From Rhizobiaceae bacterium (GTDB taxonomy: Bacteria > Pseudomonadota > Alphaproteobacteria > Rhizobiales > Rhizobiaceae), in assembly GCA_017643025.1 (NCBI GenBank), contig JAEPOG010000004.1:124001-188000 (forward strand): DNA of 64,000 nucleotides, read 5' to 3'. Both the position numbers and the translations under genes were made by a program. The notes under the pieces were generated by a model. The model was given only the letters and a program-made list of their open reading frames with translations. It made no database searches and was not told the origin of the DNA. Positions 55,783 through 64,000 of the stretch are shown here, in pieces (the stretch's first letter is position 1; each line of letters starts with the position of its first letter).

Positions 55783-56373
55783 CTAGAATGGATTCCAGGT
55801 CGGTGTCTGCGTGAGCTTGAGATAGCCGACATTGATGCCGAGGCGCGCCCCGACACCGGTGCGGATCGGCACCAGCAGCACGTCGCCGCGCTTGTGCACA
55901 TTGAAGCCAAGCCCGGCTATGGCATAGGCCGAACCGGCTACGCCGACGAAGCGCTGATAGATGCTCGGCACGGACTCCAGATTGTAGACGAGCATCATCG
56001 TCCGCGATCCCTGGCCGCCAAAGTCCCAGCCAAGCGACGGGCCCTGCCAGAATACGACATGGTCGCCGGCATTCTTGGTGTAGAGGTAGCCTTCGCCGAA
56101 GGTCAGGCCGCCGACCAGCGCGCCGGAACCTTCCTCGCCGAGTACATACCCGTTCGGCAGGCCAAAAGCGCTGAACACCTTCTCCACGACAGCAGCGAGG
56201 CCGCCGGATGTCGCGCCGAAGAAGCGGTGGCCGGTATCGACCACCTCCTGCATGGAATAGGTGTCGTTTGCATTGGCGCGGGCGCCCTGAACGCCGATCA
56301 GCAGCATGGCAAACAGGGCGAGGACGAATGCTGCTCCGCGCGTGCGGGCGGATGCGTGGAAACTGGATATCAT
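55783..56373 (-). CDS. DUF1134 exported protein
   Basis: The 196-aa protein has a signal peptide (MISSFHASARTRGAAFVLAL then a hydrophobic core ending in ARA/NAN) and the DUF1134/YSC84-like domain: GHRFFGATSGGLAAVVEKVF, NGYVLGEEGSGALVGGLTFGEGYLYTK, VFWQGPSLGWDFGGQGSRTMMLVYNL and GVGARLGINVGYLKLT. It is predicted to be periplasmic or outer-membrane-associated, function unknown. GGAG lies 7 bp before the ATG. The 310-bp gap upstream to chpT holds no gene I can see. Confidence 0.88.
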   Translation of the reverse strand: MISSFHASARTRGAAFVLALFAMLLIGVQGARANANDTYSMQEVVDTGHRFFGATSGGLAAVVEKVFSAFGLPNGYVLGEEGSGALVGGLTFGEGYLYTKNAGDHVVFWQGPSLGWDFGGQGSRTMMLVYNLESVPSIYQRFVGVAGSAYAIAGLGFNVHKRGDVLLVPIRTGVGARLGINVGYLKLTQTPTWNPF

Positions 56374-56683
56374 TTCCGTTCTCCGTTTCTTGCGGGCAAC
56401 GGGCTCCGATCGACCACGATTGGGGGTATCGGACGGAGGACCCGATCAAATGCGATCCTACGTCTCAATCCTTTTTCAACCATTAATCCGCATCCAGACC
56501 AGAGCGCTGCCTGGCCACCAAGTGCCAAATCAAGGCCATTGCGTGATCGCGCAGTTGCAACGGGTAGAATTTGGTCGTTTCCTTGCCCCGTAGGGTGGCG
56601 CTGTGTATCGGATATGCTGCACTGCCGCATCCGATTCGCGACAGCGGAGAGCTTGGACGACCGCACAGGGGACACATTCGAAT

Positions 56684-57313
56684 ATGGCCGAGAAATTCGC
56701 CCTATCGGCGCCGGATCTTGCTGCGCTGCTTTGCAGCCGGGTCTGCCACGACATCATCTCGCCAGTCGGTGCGATCAATAACGGCCTCGAATTGCTGGAC
56801 GAAGGCGGCTCGGACGAGGATGCGATGGCGCTCATTCGTGCCAGTGCCGTCAACGCGTCGGCGCGGCTTCAATTTGCGCGCCTGGCATTCGGCGCCGCGG
56901 GTTCGGCCGGCATGCAGATCGACACCGGCGATGCCCAGAATGTCGCCAGTGCATTCATCCGCAACGAAAAACCCGAGCTTGAATGGACGGGCGCACGCGC
57001 CCTGCTGCCGAAAAACAAGGTCAAGCTGCTGCTCAACCTGATCCTCATCGCGAACGGGGCAATTCCGCGCGGCGGCAAGATCACTGTCCAGCTCGACGAC
57101 CTGGATACCGCGCCCAGGTTCACGCTGACGGCGTCCGGCCCGATGGTCCGCGTACCGCCCAAATTCCTTGAACTGCATTCCGGCGCGGCTCCCGAGGAAC
57201 CGATCGACGCGCATTCGGTCCAGCCCTACTACACCCTGCTCCTCGCCAACGAGACCGGCATGACGGTGAACATCCGCGCCAGCGCCGACGAGATAACACT
57301 GACCGCTGCCTGA
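56684..57313 (+). CDS. chpT: ChpT, histidine phosphotransferase of the CtrA phosphorelay
   Basis: The 209-aa protein has the dimeric Hpt-like histidine kinase fold without ATPase activity. The phospho-His is in LLCSRVCHDIISPVGAINNGLELL (about residue 22), followed by SARLQFARLAFGAAG and a degenerate HATPase-like domain (LLLNLILIANGAIPRGGKITVQL). In Caulobacter and Brucella ChpT carries phosphate from CckA to CtrA and CpdR. ATG 56684 starts the conserved helix. ctrA lies 600 bp away, convergent. Confidence 0.9.
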   Translation: MAEKFALSAPDLAALLCSRVCHDIISPVGAINNGLELLDEGGSDEDAMALIRASAVNASARLQFARLAFGAAGSAGMQIDTGDAQNVASAFIRNEKPELEWTGARALLPKNKVKLLLNLILIANGAIPRGGKITVQLDDLDTAPRFTLTASGPMVRVPPKFLELHSGAAPEEPIDAHSVQPYYTLLLANETGMTVNIRASADEITLTAA

Positions 57314-57454
57314 TGCGGCGGCCGGTCAGGCTGGCAATTCAGGAAAACTTTACCGCTGCCATTACGCAGATGTTTACCCATTCCAAATAGGGTTTGGACG
57401 TCAAAAGTGCGCCCGCGCGAGGGGCGCGAGTTAGCGTAGCGGGGTAGTTTGATC

Positions 57455-57838
57455 ATGAAACGTTGCATGATCGTCGACGATTCAAGCGTGATACGGAAGG
57501 TGGCCAAACGGATACTGTCCGGCCCCGAACTTCTCGTTATCGAGGCTTCCTCCGCCACCGAGGCTCTCTACATGTGCGAAGCCGACATGCCGCACATCAT
57601 CATCCTCGATGCCACCCTACCCGACCTGCCGACTGAGGACTTCATCCGCCGGGCGATGGCGATCGAAAGCGAGACCAAGGCGCAGATCGTCGTTTGCGTT
57701 ACGCAGTTCGACATTGGCACGATCATGCGTGCCAAGCGGGCCGGCGCCAAGGGATACATCCTGAAGCCTTTCAACCGGCAGCAGCTTCTGGAGCGTTTCA
57801 GGTCGATGGACCTGCTGCAGGACAGCATCGCCGCCTGA
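57455..57838 (+). CDS. Single-domain response regulator between chpT and ctrA
   Basis: A 127-aa receiver domain alone: acidic pair IVDDSS (residues 6-11), phospho-acceptor in IIILDATLPDLP (about 52), switch Thr in VCVTQFD, and Lys in GYILKPFNRQ. It has no output domain, so it acts through protein contact, as CheY or DivK do. It is not CpdR by sequence, lacking the LLAEDDNDM-type N terminus. Its place between chpT and ctrA, conserved as far as I recall in Rhizobiales, suggests a role in the cell-cycle relay. The ATG 57455 has GGGG about 12 bp upstream. Confidence 0.88.
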   Translation: MKRCMIVDDSSVIRKVAKRILSGPELLVIEASSATEALYMCEADMPHIIILDATLPDLPTEDFIRRAMAIESETKAQIVVCVTQFDIGTIMRAKRAGAKGYILKPFNRQQLLERFRSMDLLQDSIAA

Positions 57839-57852
57839 TACGTCGCGAAACG

Positions 57853-57880
57853 AAAAAGCGCGCGGCTAGGCCGCGCGCTT
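57853..57880 (-). terminator. Terminator of ctrA, shared with the convergent response regulator
   Basis: AAGCGCGCGGC/GCCGCGCGCTT (57856-57866/57870-57880) is an 11-bp stem with a 3-nt loop. On the minus strand it runs into UUUUU, ending ctrA; on the plus side only two T follow. Confidence 0.82.
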
Positions 57881-57912
57881 CAACTAGCTGAAACAGCTGG
57901 GTAAATTCGAGG

Positions 57913-58608
57913 TCAGGCGCTCTCGCGCACCTCTTCCGGCTCGCGCAGCACGTAGCCGCGGCCCCACACCGTCTCGATGTAGTTCTGACCGCCGGACGCA
58001 GCGTCGAGCTTCTTCCTGAGCTTGCAGATGAAGACGTCGATGATCTTCAGCTCGGGCTCGTCCATGCCGCCATAGAGATGATTGAGGAACATTTCCTTGG
58101 TGAGGGTCGTTCCCTTGCGGAGCGAAAGCAGCTCCAGCATCTGGTATTCCTTGCCGGTCAGGTGCACCCGCTGGCCGCCGACTTCCACCGTCTTGGCGTC
58201 CAAATTGACCATCAGGTCGCCCGTGTGGATGACCGACTGGGCGTGGCCCTTCGACCGGCGCACGATCGCGTGGATGCGCGCAACCAGCTCGTCCTTGTGG
58301 AACGGCTTGGTCATGTAGTCGTCGGCGCCGAAGCCGAGACCCCGCACCTTGTCCTCGATGCCGGCCATGCCGGAAAGGATCAGGATCGGCGTCTTGACCT
58401 TGGAAAGCCTGAGCGTCCGCAGCACTTCGTAGCCGGACATATCGGGTAGATTCAGGTCCAGGAGAATGATGTCGTAGTCGTACAACTTGCCGAGATCGAC
58501 GCCTTCTTCACCGAGATCGGTCGTATAGACGTTGAAGCTCTCCGATTTGAGCATCAACTCGATGCTCTGTGCCGTGGCACTGTCGTCTTCAATGAGCAGA
58601 ACGCGCAT
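57913..58608 (-). CDS. ctrA: Cell-cycle master regulator CtrA
   Basis: The 231-aa OmpR-type regulator has a receiver domain (LLIEDD; acceptor Asp51 in [12 protein letters not shown]; Lys in [11 protein letters not shown]) and a winged-helix effector domain ([54 protein letters not shown]). The sequence is nearly that of CtrA in Brucella and Sinorhizobium. It binds TTAA-N7-TTAA sites and controls replication, division, flagella and methylation genes. Unlike Caulobacter CtrA, the C terminus ends RESA rather than in an exposed AA degron. GANTC sites and CtrA boxes fill its upstream region. Confidence 0.98.
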   Translation of the reverse strand: MRVLLIEDDSATAQSIELMLKSESFNVYTTDLGEEGVDLGKLYDYDIILLDLNLPDMSGYEVLRTLRLSKVKTPILILSGMAGIEDKVRGLGFGADDYMTKPFHKDELVARIHAIVRRSKGHAQSVIHTGDLMVNLDAKTVEVGGQRVHLTGKEYQMLELLSLRKGTTLTKEMFLNHLYGGMDEPELKIIDVFICKLRKKLDAASGGQNYIETVWGRGYVLREPEEVRESA

Positions 58609-59075
58609 CTTATTCCCCTTCTCTGCCGCCGGACCGGTAGTCGCAATTGTCGACCGGGGCAGCGATTGCCTGAATCGGAGGCTGCCAGCTAATGGTTAAC
58701 AAAATCTGATTCTGCTTCGCAAAGCAACATCAGCTGCAATCAGCTCTCCCGCTCATTCCTTTGAATCTTATGACGAATCGTCAACCGATCATACTTAACG
58801 CGGAACATTAGAGTCCGGACGCAAGTGACTCGTGTGACTCAAACTTCCGGAATTTGCCGGACGAGACCTGATCTTTACCCCGCCTTAAGCCCTCGTCTCT
58901 ATGATTAACAATGCCCGTAAACGAATGGTTACCAAGTCCGCGAAAGGTTAGGATTTTCTTCGCAGACTAAGCCGTCCGGAAGCAGGCAGGGTTCGGTGTC
59001 GTTCGGCATTCGGACTGGGGAGTGAGGGTATTTCGACCGCTTGGTCACGGTGTCCGCGTGCAGGAGTATCGGGTC
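58609..59075. promoter_or_regulatory. ctrA control region (GANTC cluster, CtrA boxes)
   Basis: This 467-bp gap between divergent ctrA and fliJ contains six GANTC sites at 58708-58712, 58763-58767, 58775-58779, 58811-58815, 58827-58831 and 58836-58840; about 0.5 would be expected in 133 bp. A CtrA-like box TTTA-N7-TTAA lies at 58874-58888 and a weaker TAAA-N7-TTAC at 58918-58932. The arrangement fits CcrM-methylation-sensitive promoters and CtrA autoregulation. Confidence 0.75.
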
Positions 59076-59447
59076 ATGAAGACGCGCCAGAACCTTGTTC
59101 GGCTCAAGCAGTTCCAGGTCAGTGAAAAGCGGCGGCAGCTCGCCCAGCTCGACCTGATGATCGGCGAATTCGAACGCATGGCGGCTGAGCTTGAGCTACA
59201 GATCGCGGCCGAAGAGAAAAAAGCCGGCATCACCGACGTCAGTCACTTCGCTTATCCGACTTTCGCCAAGGCTGCGCGCCAGCGCCGCGACAACCTGCGC
59301 AACTCGCAGATCGACCTTGCCGAACGGAAGGAAGCTGCGGATGCGGCGCTTGCCGAGGCCGAGGCTGAACTCGCCAAGGCGGAAGCGCTGGAATCGCGCG
59401 ACGGCCGCGGCCGCGACGCGGAAGAACGCCAGGCTATGCACGGCTGA
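59076..59447 (+). CDS. fliJ: FliJ-like flagellar export coiled-coil protein
   Basis: A 123-aa soluble coiled coil (residues about 8-60 and 75-115) of the FliJ family, the stalk/chaperone protein of the flagellar type III export ATPase. The sequence opens MKTRQNLVRLKQFQVSEKRRQ and contains GITDVSHFAYPTFAKAARQRRDNL, the pattern of the FliJ gene found beside ctrA in Rhizobiales. AGGAG lies 10 bp before ATG 59076. Family identity rests on position and pattern, because FliJ is poorly conserved. Confidence 0.75.
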   Translation: MKTRQNLVRLKQFQVSEKRRQLAQLDLMIGEFERMAAELELQIAAEEKKAGITDVSHFAYPTFAKAARQRRDNLRNSQIDLAERKEAADAALAEAEAELAKAEALESRDGRGRDAEERQAMHG

Positions 59448-59622
59448 GTTCAGCCGCGCGTCACAGTTTCAGGACTTTCTGTCAGCTCATGGCGGTTAGC
59501 GAACCGGGGTTCGCTTTGCGCGACTCGCCCGCCGCGACAAGACGTGGCGTCTAGCTGGTAGCGATCATTGAAATTCGAGCGCCGCTTCTGAAGGCACCAC
59601 CGCCTGAAGGCTTGCGGGCTAC

Positions 59623-59898
59623 CTAGTGGCGGTATTGCTGGATCCGCGTCGTGCGCAGACCGGCGAGACCATACTCGTCGATCGATGCCTGCCAGGAGAG
59701 AAACTCCTCCACCGTCAGCCGGTAGCGCGTGCAGGCCTCGTCGAGGCTGAGCAAGCCTCCGCGAACGGCAGCTACCACTTCCGCCTTGCGCCGGATAACC
59801 CAGCGGCGGGTGTTCGTCGGCGGCAGGTCCGCTATAGTCAGCGGACTGCCGTCCGGGCCGATAACGTATTTGACGCGCGGTCTAACCAGATCGGTCAT
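59623..59898 (-). CDS. sciP: SciP-type CtrA inhibitory protein (DUF1153)
   Basis: A 91-aa protein with the DUF1153 domain: VKYVIGPDGSPLTIADLPP, TRRWVIRRKAEVVAAVRGGLLSLDEACTRYRLTVEEFLSWQ, the trihelical HTH-like fold of SciP. In Caulobacter SciP binds CtrA at promoters and blocks transcription of CtrA targets in G1. Its presence 0.5 kb from ctrA supports the same network here. A CtrA-like box lies 54-68 bp upstream of its start. Confidence 0.9.
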   Translation of the reverse strand: MTDLVRPRVKYVIGPDGSPLTIADLPPTNTRRWVIRRKAEVVAAVRGGLLSLDEACTRYRLTVEEFLSWQASIDEYGLAGLRTTRIQQYRH

Positions 59899-59951
59899 CG
59901 TACTCTCTACAAAACCCCGAACCTAACCTGCGACACATTATGGTCTCAGCT

Positions 59952-59966
59952 TTAAGAATTGCCTAA
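59952..59966. promoter_or_regulatory. CtrA-like box upstream of sciP
   Basis: TTAA-GAATTGC-CTAA, read on the minus strand as TTAG-N7-TTAA, matches the CtrA consensus at seven of eight bases. It is 54 bp before the sciP ATG, where it could activate or autoregulate sciP. Confidence 0.5.
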
Positions 59967-60179
59967 ACACGAAGTAAGACGCGGCTAACCGCGGTGAACG
60001 AACCGTTATCGGCTTCCTTAAGATTCGAACCTTCGCGAACGCCCCGCAGCTGTGGCCAAGCCCGCCGCTTTGACCTATATGGCCGCCATTGGCATACGGG
60101 CCGCGTTATCCAAGCGACGTTGCGGGCCGGGCGGGCATAGTTCCGCCGAATGGGCCAACGCGCCGGAACGACCAAGACT

Positions 60180-61376
60180 ATGAGCGATCACCTCAACAGC
60201 CTAGACCTGCCCGGCAAGCCCTGGGAGACGCGCGTCGTCGTCGCCATGTCGGGCGGCGTGGATTCGTCCGTCGTTGCCGGGCTTCTTGCCGAGGAGGGTT
60301 ATGAGGTCATCGGGGTTACGCTGCAGCTCTACGACCATGGCGCGGCGACCCACCGCGCCGGCTCCTGCTGCGCAGGGCAGGACATTGACGATGCGCGTCG
60401 CGTCGCAGAGACGCTGGGCATCCCGCATTACGTTCTGAACTACGAACAGCGCTTCCGCGAGGCGGTGATCAACCCCTTCGCCGAAAGCTACATCGCCGGC
60501 GAGACACCGATCCCCTGCGTGGCCTGCAACCAGACGGTGAAGTTTGCCGACCTGCTCGAGACCGCGCGCGACCTCGGCGCCGACGCTCTGGCGACCGGGC
60601 ATTATGTGCGCAGCCGCGCCAATGGCGCCCATCGTGCGCTGTACCGCCCCGTAGACGCCGACCGCGACCAGAGCTGGTTCCTCTTTGCCACGACGCAAGA
60701 GCAGCTCGACTTCCTGCGCTTCCCGCTGGGCGGCATGGCCAAGCCCGAGGTGCGCGCCGCCGCCGAGCGCATGGGTCTGGCCGTGGCCACCAAGCAGGAC
60801 AGCCAGGACATCTGCTTCGTACCGCAGGGCAAGTACTCCGACATCATCGCCAAGCTGAAGCCGGATGCGGCAACTGCAGGCGACATCGTCCATATCGACG
60901 GCCGCGTGCTCGGTAGGCACGAAGGCATCGTGCATTTCACCATCGGCCAGCGCCGCGGCATCGGCGTGGCCGGCGGCGAACCGCTCTATGTCGTCCATCT
61001 CGATGCCAATGATGCGCGCGTCATCGTCGGCCCGCGCGAAGCGCTGGTGACCCGCCGCATCGTGCTGCGCGATTTCAACTGGCTGGGCGAAGAAGATCCG
61101 GCGGCACTGCCCGCAGGCGGCGTCGAACTCTACGCCAAGGTCAGATCAACCCGCCCGCCAAAGCCGGCGCGACTGTCGACCGAGGATGGCTTGTATGTCG
61201 TCGAACTGGTCGATGGCGAGGCCGGAGTGGCACCGGGCCAAGCCTGCGTGCTCTACGATGGCGACGGCGACGATGCGCGCGTCTTCGGCGGCGGTTTCAT
61301 CGACCGTACCGAACGGCAGGCTGACGTGATGCTGAAGAAACTCTCAGGCGCCAAAGCGACGATAGCGGCGGAATAG
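60180..61376 (+). CDS. mnmA: tRNA 2-thiouridine(34) synthase MnmA
   Basis: The 398-aa enzyme thiolates the wobble uridine of tRNA-Lys, -Glu and -Gln. The ATP pyrophosphatase loop [14 protein letters not shown] is at residues 23-36, the catalytic Cys pair in [12 protein letters not shown] and [10 protein letters not shown], and the tRNA-binding GHYVRS and YKVRST-like [13 protein letters not shown] 60180 follows GGAAC; the 10 residues upstream are not conserved. A 2-thiouridylase just after the cell-cycle block is common in Rhizobiales. Confidence 0.96.
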   Translation: MSDHLNSLDLPGKPWETRVVVAMSGGVDSSVVAGLLAEEGYEVIGVTLQLYDHGAATHRAGSCCAGQDIDDARRVAETLGIPHYVLNYEQRFREAVINPFAESYIAGETPIPCVACNQTVKFADLLETARDLGADALATGHYVRSRANGAHRALYRPVDADRDQSWFLFATTQEQLDFLRFPLGGMAKPEVRAAAERMGLAVATKQDSQDICFVPQGKYSDIIAKLKPDAATAGDIVHIDGRVLGRHEGIVHFTIGQRRGIGVAGGEPLYVVHLDANDARVIVGPREALVTRRIVLRDFNWLGEEDPAALPAGGVELYAKVRSTRPPKPARLSTEDGLYVVELVDGEAGVAPGQACVLYDGDGDDARVFGGGFIDRTERQADVMLKKLSGAKATIAAE

Positions 61377-61385
61377 TCAGCCGCC

Positions 61386-62339
61386 TCAGTCGTGCGTGAC
61401 GGAACCCGCCGTCAGGATCCGCAGCACCGAAATCGCTTCCTCGCCGTTCGTGCGCGGCTCTTCCCGCGTTTCGATGCAGGTGATGAAGTGCTGCAGCTCA
61501 CGCGTCAGCGGCATGCCCTCATTCACCGGAACATGGGTGGGCTCATTGGTGGTGAATGCCCACTGACCGGAGTCCTGCCACACGGCGTGCCGGTAGACGG
61601 CGAGCTTGCGGCTCCAGGGTTCGACATCGTCGAACACGGCCATCGCCCGCGTACCCACCACTGTCAGCCGCCGCTCCCGGTAGGGATTGAGCCGCGAGGC
61701 GAACAGATGGCTGCGGATGCCGCCTGGAAAGCGCATGTGCAGATGCGCGAAGTCGCTGAGATGATCGAGCAGCGCCGCCCCCTCGCCGCGCACCTCTTCC
61801 GGCGGCGCGCCGGTGAGCGCCAGGATCATGGAAAGGTCGTGCGGGGCCAGATCCCACAACGCGTCGTTCTCGGTGTGAAACTTGCCAAGACCCAGCCGAT
61901 GCGAATGGATGTATTTGATGTCGCCGAGTTCGCCCGACTCCACCAGCAGCTTGAGCTGCTCGAAGGCGGGGTGGAACCGCAGGACATGGCCGACCATGAA
62001 AATGCGGTTGTGCGAGCGCGCCGCGGCCACCGCGCGCTCGGCATCTGCGACAGACAGCGCGATCGGCTTTTCGACCAGCACGTCCTTGCCGGCCGCGACA
62101 GCCTTCTGCGCATGCTCGGCGTGAAACTGCGGCGGCAGCGCCATGACCACGGCGTCGATGTCGTCGCGCGCATAGAGCGCCTCGGGATCGACCGCGAGGC
62201 AGTCATGCTCGATCGCGAAGCCCTCAGCGCGGGCGGCGTTTACGTCTGATACGGCATGGAGGGCGCCCAGCGCCTTCAGCGTCCGGACGTGGTTACTTCC
62301 CCAATAGCCACAACCCAGGACGGCTATGCGCGGTGCCAT
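61386..62339 (-). CDS. Gfo/Idh/MocA-family oxidoreductase
   Basis: The 317-aa protein has the NAD(P) Rossmann site GCGYWGSNHVRTLKALG (residues 9-25), the EKPIALSVADAERAV motif with its catalytic-region Lys, and the C-terminal GFO/IDH domain (GHVLRFHPAFEQLK; DLAPHDLSMIL). The HRLGLGKFHTENDALWDLAPHD segment resembles nucleotide-sugar dehydrogenases of WlbA/GnnA type, which act in surface polysaccharide synthesis. ATG 62339 follows an AGAGAG site; the open frame upstream of it is not conserved. Confidence 0.88.
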   Translation of the reverse strand: MAPRIAVLGCGYWGSNHVRTLKALGALHAVSDVNAARAEGFAIEHDCLAVDPEALYARDDIDAVVMALPPQFHAEHAQKAVAAGKDVLVEKPIALSVADAERAVAAARSHNRIFMVGHVLRFHPAFEQLKLLVESGELGDIKYIHSHRLGLGKFHTENDALWDLAPHDLSMILALTGAPPEEVRGEGAALLDHLSDFAHLHMRFPGGIRSHLFASRLNPYRERRLTVVGTRAMAVFDDVEPWSRKLAVYRHAVWQDSGQWAFTTNEPTHVPVNEGMPLTRELQHFITCIETREEPRTNGEEAISVLRILTAGSVTHD

Positions 62340-62524
62340 TCTCTCTTTGCCTTGATTGCGCCGCGCCTCAATAGACCCGTGCCCCGAACTGCTCAACCCC
62401 AACCCTTGATAATGGTTGATATGGCTCGTGAAAACGGGGGAAACAGCCTTGCCCGCAATGCTTGACAGTCGCTCGGCCAAAACCTTATATCCGCGCGACT
62501 TCAGGGCGGGCCCGCCCTTCCTGG

Positions 62525-62601
62525 GGCGGAGTAGCTCAGTTGGTTAGAGCAGAGGAATCATAATCCTTGTGTCGGGGGTTCAAATCCCTCCTCCGCTACC
62601 A
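62525..62601 (+). tRNA. tRNA-Met, anticodon CAU
   Basis: The 77-nt gene folds with acceptor GGCGGAG/CTCCGCT, D arm GCTC-AGTTGGTTA-GAGC, anticodon arm GAGGA-ATCATAA-TCCTT, variable loop GTGTC, T arm GGGGG-TTCAAAT-CCCTC and encoded CCA. The CAU anticodon with a 5-nt variable loop and no initiator-type acceptor fits elongator tRNA-Met; a lysidine-modified tRNA-Ile(CAU) is the alternative. The truncated SDR gene begins to lose homology 90 bp further on. Confidence 0.95.
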
Positions 62602-62671
62602 TATAAATTCTCAATAAAATCAATAATTTAAGCAGCTGTTACTCCGCGCGAACTGCCGTTTTCATGTTACG

Positions 62672-63226
62672 CTATGTTGCAACTGAGTACCCTTGATTTT
62701 CGCCAGCCTTGGCCGCACCGTAGAGGACGAGGTTCTTGACGCCGTCCTTGCGGTAGGGCGGGCCGCCGCGGCGCGCGCAGTCGGACGAGATGTTGACGAT
62801 GACGCCGCCGGAGCCACCGAGTTTCGCGGACATGCGCTTCACCGCCTCGCGGCTGCAGATAACAGCCGATGTGAGGTTGAGCGCGATGATTCCAGCGATC
62901 TGGACCATTGGGGAATCGACGAGCTGGTTGCCGACCGGAGCCTCTTTGAACCGCGAGCCGCCGGCATTATTGACGAGCGCGGGCAGCCGGCCGAGCCTGG
63001 TGTCCACCTCCTCGAACATGCTCAGGACGTCGGCCTCGTTCGTCACGTCGGCGCCGACGGCGATCGCCTCGCCGCCGCCTGCGACGATCTCTTTCGCCAG
63101 CTTCTCGGCCGCGTCCGGGGACGCATTGTAGTTGATGGCGATCTTGTAGCCGCCCGCTGCGGCGCTCCTGCATATGGCGGCGCCGATGCCGCGGCTGCCG
63201 CCGGCAACCAGAACCGTTCCTGCCAT
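62672..63226 (-). pseudogene. C-terminally truncated short-chain dehydrogenase
   Basis: The 184-aa frame is a good SDR up to and including the catalytic residues: NAD site VAGGSRGIGAAICRSA (residues 6-21), VNNAGGSRF, VNISSDCARRGGPP (Ser) and LYGAAKAG (Tyr, Lys). Directly after the active-site Lys it diverges (ENQGYSVAT) and stops, about 65 residues short of a normal SDR, so the substrate-binding C-terminal region is missing. The stop is 71 bp from the tRNA-Met gene. GAGGAATTC precedes ATG 63226. It is probably a remnant cut off at a recombination junction beside the tRNA. Confidence 0.75.
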
Positions 63227-63662
63227 GAATTCCTCCATCGAAATCGGACGGATGGCTAGCACAGAGGTGCCTGCCGGTCGCTGTTCATTTCCTGCAAATC
63301 GCGCGCATGGCGCTCAGGGCGATAGAGTCTGATCGTGTGCGATCTGCGCCTCGCCGATCTCGGGAACTAAAGTGGTATGCGCGGGGCGCTGGCGGGTGGT
63401 TTGGCAGGGAAGGGAAAGCGCCACCAATGCATTCGTGTTGCCCGCCAAGGCTGTGGGCGTCGCATCAGGACGTTCTGGCGACGGCTTCCGCCATGCCTTC
63501 GGCGCGTGCGGCAGCGAGCTCGCAGCCAGCCCCTTCCAAAGGGTCGCTAATTCTGATCGCCGCGGTCACAACTCTTCCGAGCCTTACAGAGAAGGCACGT
63601 GGCGATGGTCTTCCGTTGCGCACGATCCATTGAAGTACATCGACTCTCAGCGACCGCAATTA
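63227..63662. other. 436-bp stretch without a convincing gene
   Basis: Between the truncated SDR and the RidA gene there are only overlapping short frames on both strands, none with a ribosome binding site and a protein-like composition. I see no terminator hairpin with a T run and no tRNA or repeat. It may be degraded sequence belonging to the same junction as the broken SDR. Confidence 0.4.
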
Positions 63663-64000
63663 CTACTTTCGTGATCCGGAAATGCCGGACACTGCTGCGA
63701 CTGCTTCCACCTCGAGAAGCAATTCAGGCAACAGCAGCGCTTTGACAATGACCGCCGTTCCGCACGGCGGATGCCTGCCGACCAGTTCGGATTTCACCTG
63801 CGCGTAGGCGGGATAGAAAGCGGCATCGGTCAGATAGCAACGCAGAAGGATGAGGTCCGACAACCCAGCCCCGGCCTCGCTTAGGACCGCATCGAGATTC
63901 GTGAAACATTGCCTAGCCTGAGCCTCCGGGTCGCCGGTGCCCACCGGTGCGCCGTTTCGCAGCGCCACCTGACCCGAAACGTACACCAGACCATTGTGTA
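63663..64000 (-). CDS. RidA/YjgF-family protein, partial at window end
   Basis: The frame is open through the last base of the window, reading NGLVYVSGQVALRNGAPVGTGD, so the true start lies outside. About 112 codons are seen. Family motifs are the VYVSGQ entry, QARQCFTNLDAVLSEAG, LILLRCYLTDAAFYPAYAQV and HPPCGTAVIVKALLLPELLLEVEAVA. The conserved Arg/Cys in this last stretch that holds the enamine/imine substrate in RidA is replaced here by a Lys-Ala pattern, so it may be one of the paralogues without deaminase activity. Confidence 0.9.
   Translation of the reverse strand, partial: HNGLVYVSGQVALRNGAPVGTGDPEAQARQCFTNLDAVLSEAGAGLSDLILLRCYLTDAAFYPAYAQVKSELVGRHPPCGTAVIVKALLLPELLLEVEAVAAVSGISGSRK

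Noticed and set aside
57455..57838. Naming the receiver between chpT and ctrA cpdR or divK
   Set aside because: The N-terminal and acceptor-site sequences do not match either protein as I know them, so only the domain is called.

Overview
The window is 64 kb of GC-rich, densely coding chromosome from an alphaproteobacterium of the order Hyphomicrobiales (Rhizobiales), most likely the Mesorhizobium/Phyllobacteriaceae side. Several things point there: a chpT - response regulator - ctrA / fliJ - sciP cell-cycle block, lsrB/vtlR beside trxB, lrp and greA, a fused trpE(G) behind a Trp-Trp-Trp leader peptide, GANTC (CcrM) sites crowded in front of ctrA, and the hairpin intergenic repeats typical of rhizobia. 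I see no phage, classical insertion sequence, CRISPR array or rRNA.

Layout. 1-3 kb: the 3' end of groEL and a divergent EF-G-like GTPase. 3-6.4 kb: an AbcR-like small RNA, lsrB/vtlR, trxB, lrp, greA. 6.7-20 kb: mostly single genes for oxidoreductases, envelope proteins and small regulators (PQQ sugar dehydrogenase, TPR protein, two extensin-like proteins, CNNM/CBS protein, FMN reductase with HxlR, thioesterase, GMC oxidoreductase, GNAT, glutathionyl-hydroquinone reductase, NUDIX, metallophosphoesterase, alpha/beta hydrolase). 20-27.6 kb: a membrane-anchored TPR regulator, leuA, an AbrB-family transporter and trpE(G) with its attenuator. 27.7-33.2 kb: PAP2, DUF2254, cytochrome b561 with MarR, GST and fhs.

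33.8-41 kb holds an uncharacterised minus-strand operon (coiled-coil protein, 381-aa protein, AAA ATPase, DUF6638-like and DUF2333 proteins). It is split by a 533-bp cassette in which a DUF559 endonuclease gene lies between hairpin-forming terminal inverted repeats, flanked by a 4-bp direct repeat (CTAT). Removing the cassette and one copy of the repeat makes the ATPase stop codon overlap the next start codon. This is the most interesting structure in the window.

41-53 kb: tdk, the choline ABC transporter choXWV, trehalose synthesis otsB-otsA (both sets fit osmoprotection), a hybrid histidine kinase, an SDR plus CoA-transferase pair and a HugZ-like protein. 53-61 kb: a NolR-like regulator, a TrmH methyltransferase, a coiled-coil membrane protein, DUF1134, then the CtrA phosphorelay block (chpT, response regulator, ctrA, fliJ, sciP) and mnmA. 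61-64 kb: a Gfo/Idh/MocA oxidoreductase, tRNA-Met(CAU), an SDR gene truncated 71 bp from the tRNA, a gene-poor stretch, and a RidA gene running off the end.

Starts were moved inside the longest open frames wherever a ribosome binding site, signal peptide or conserved N terminus favoured an internal codon. Function names rest on family motifs read by eye; no database search was run.
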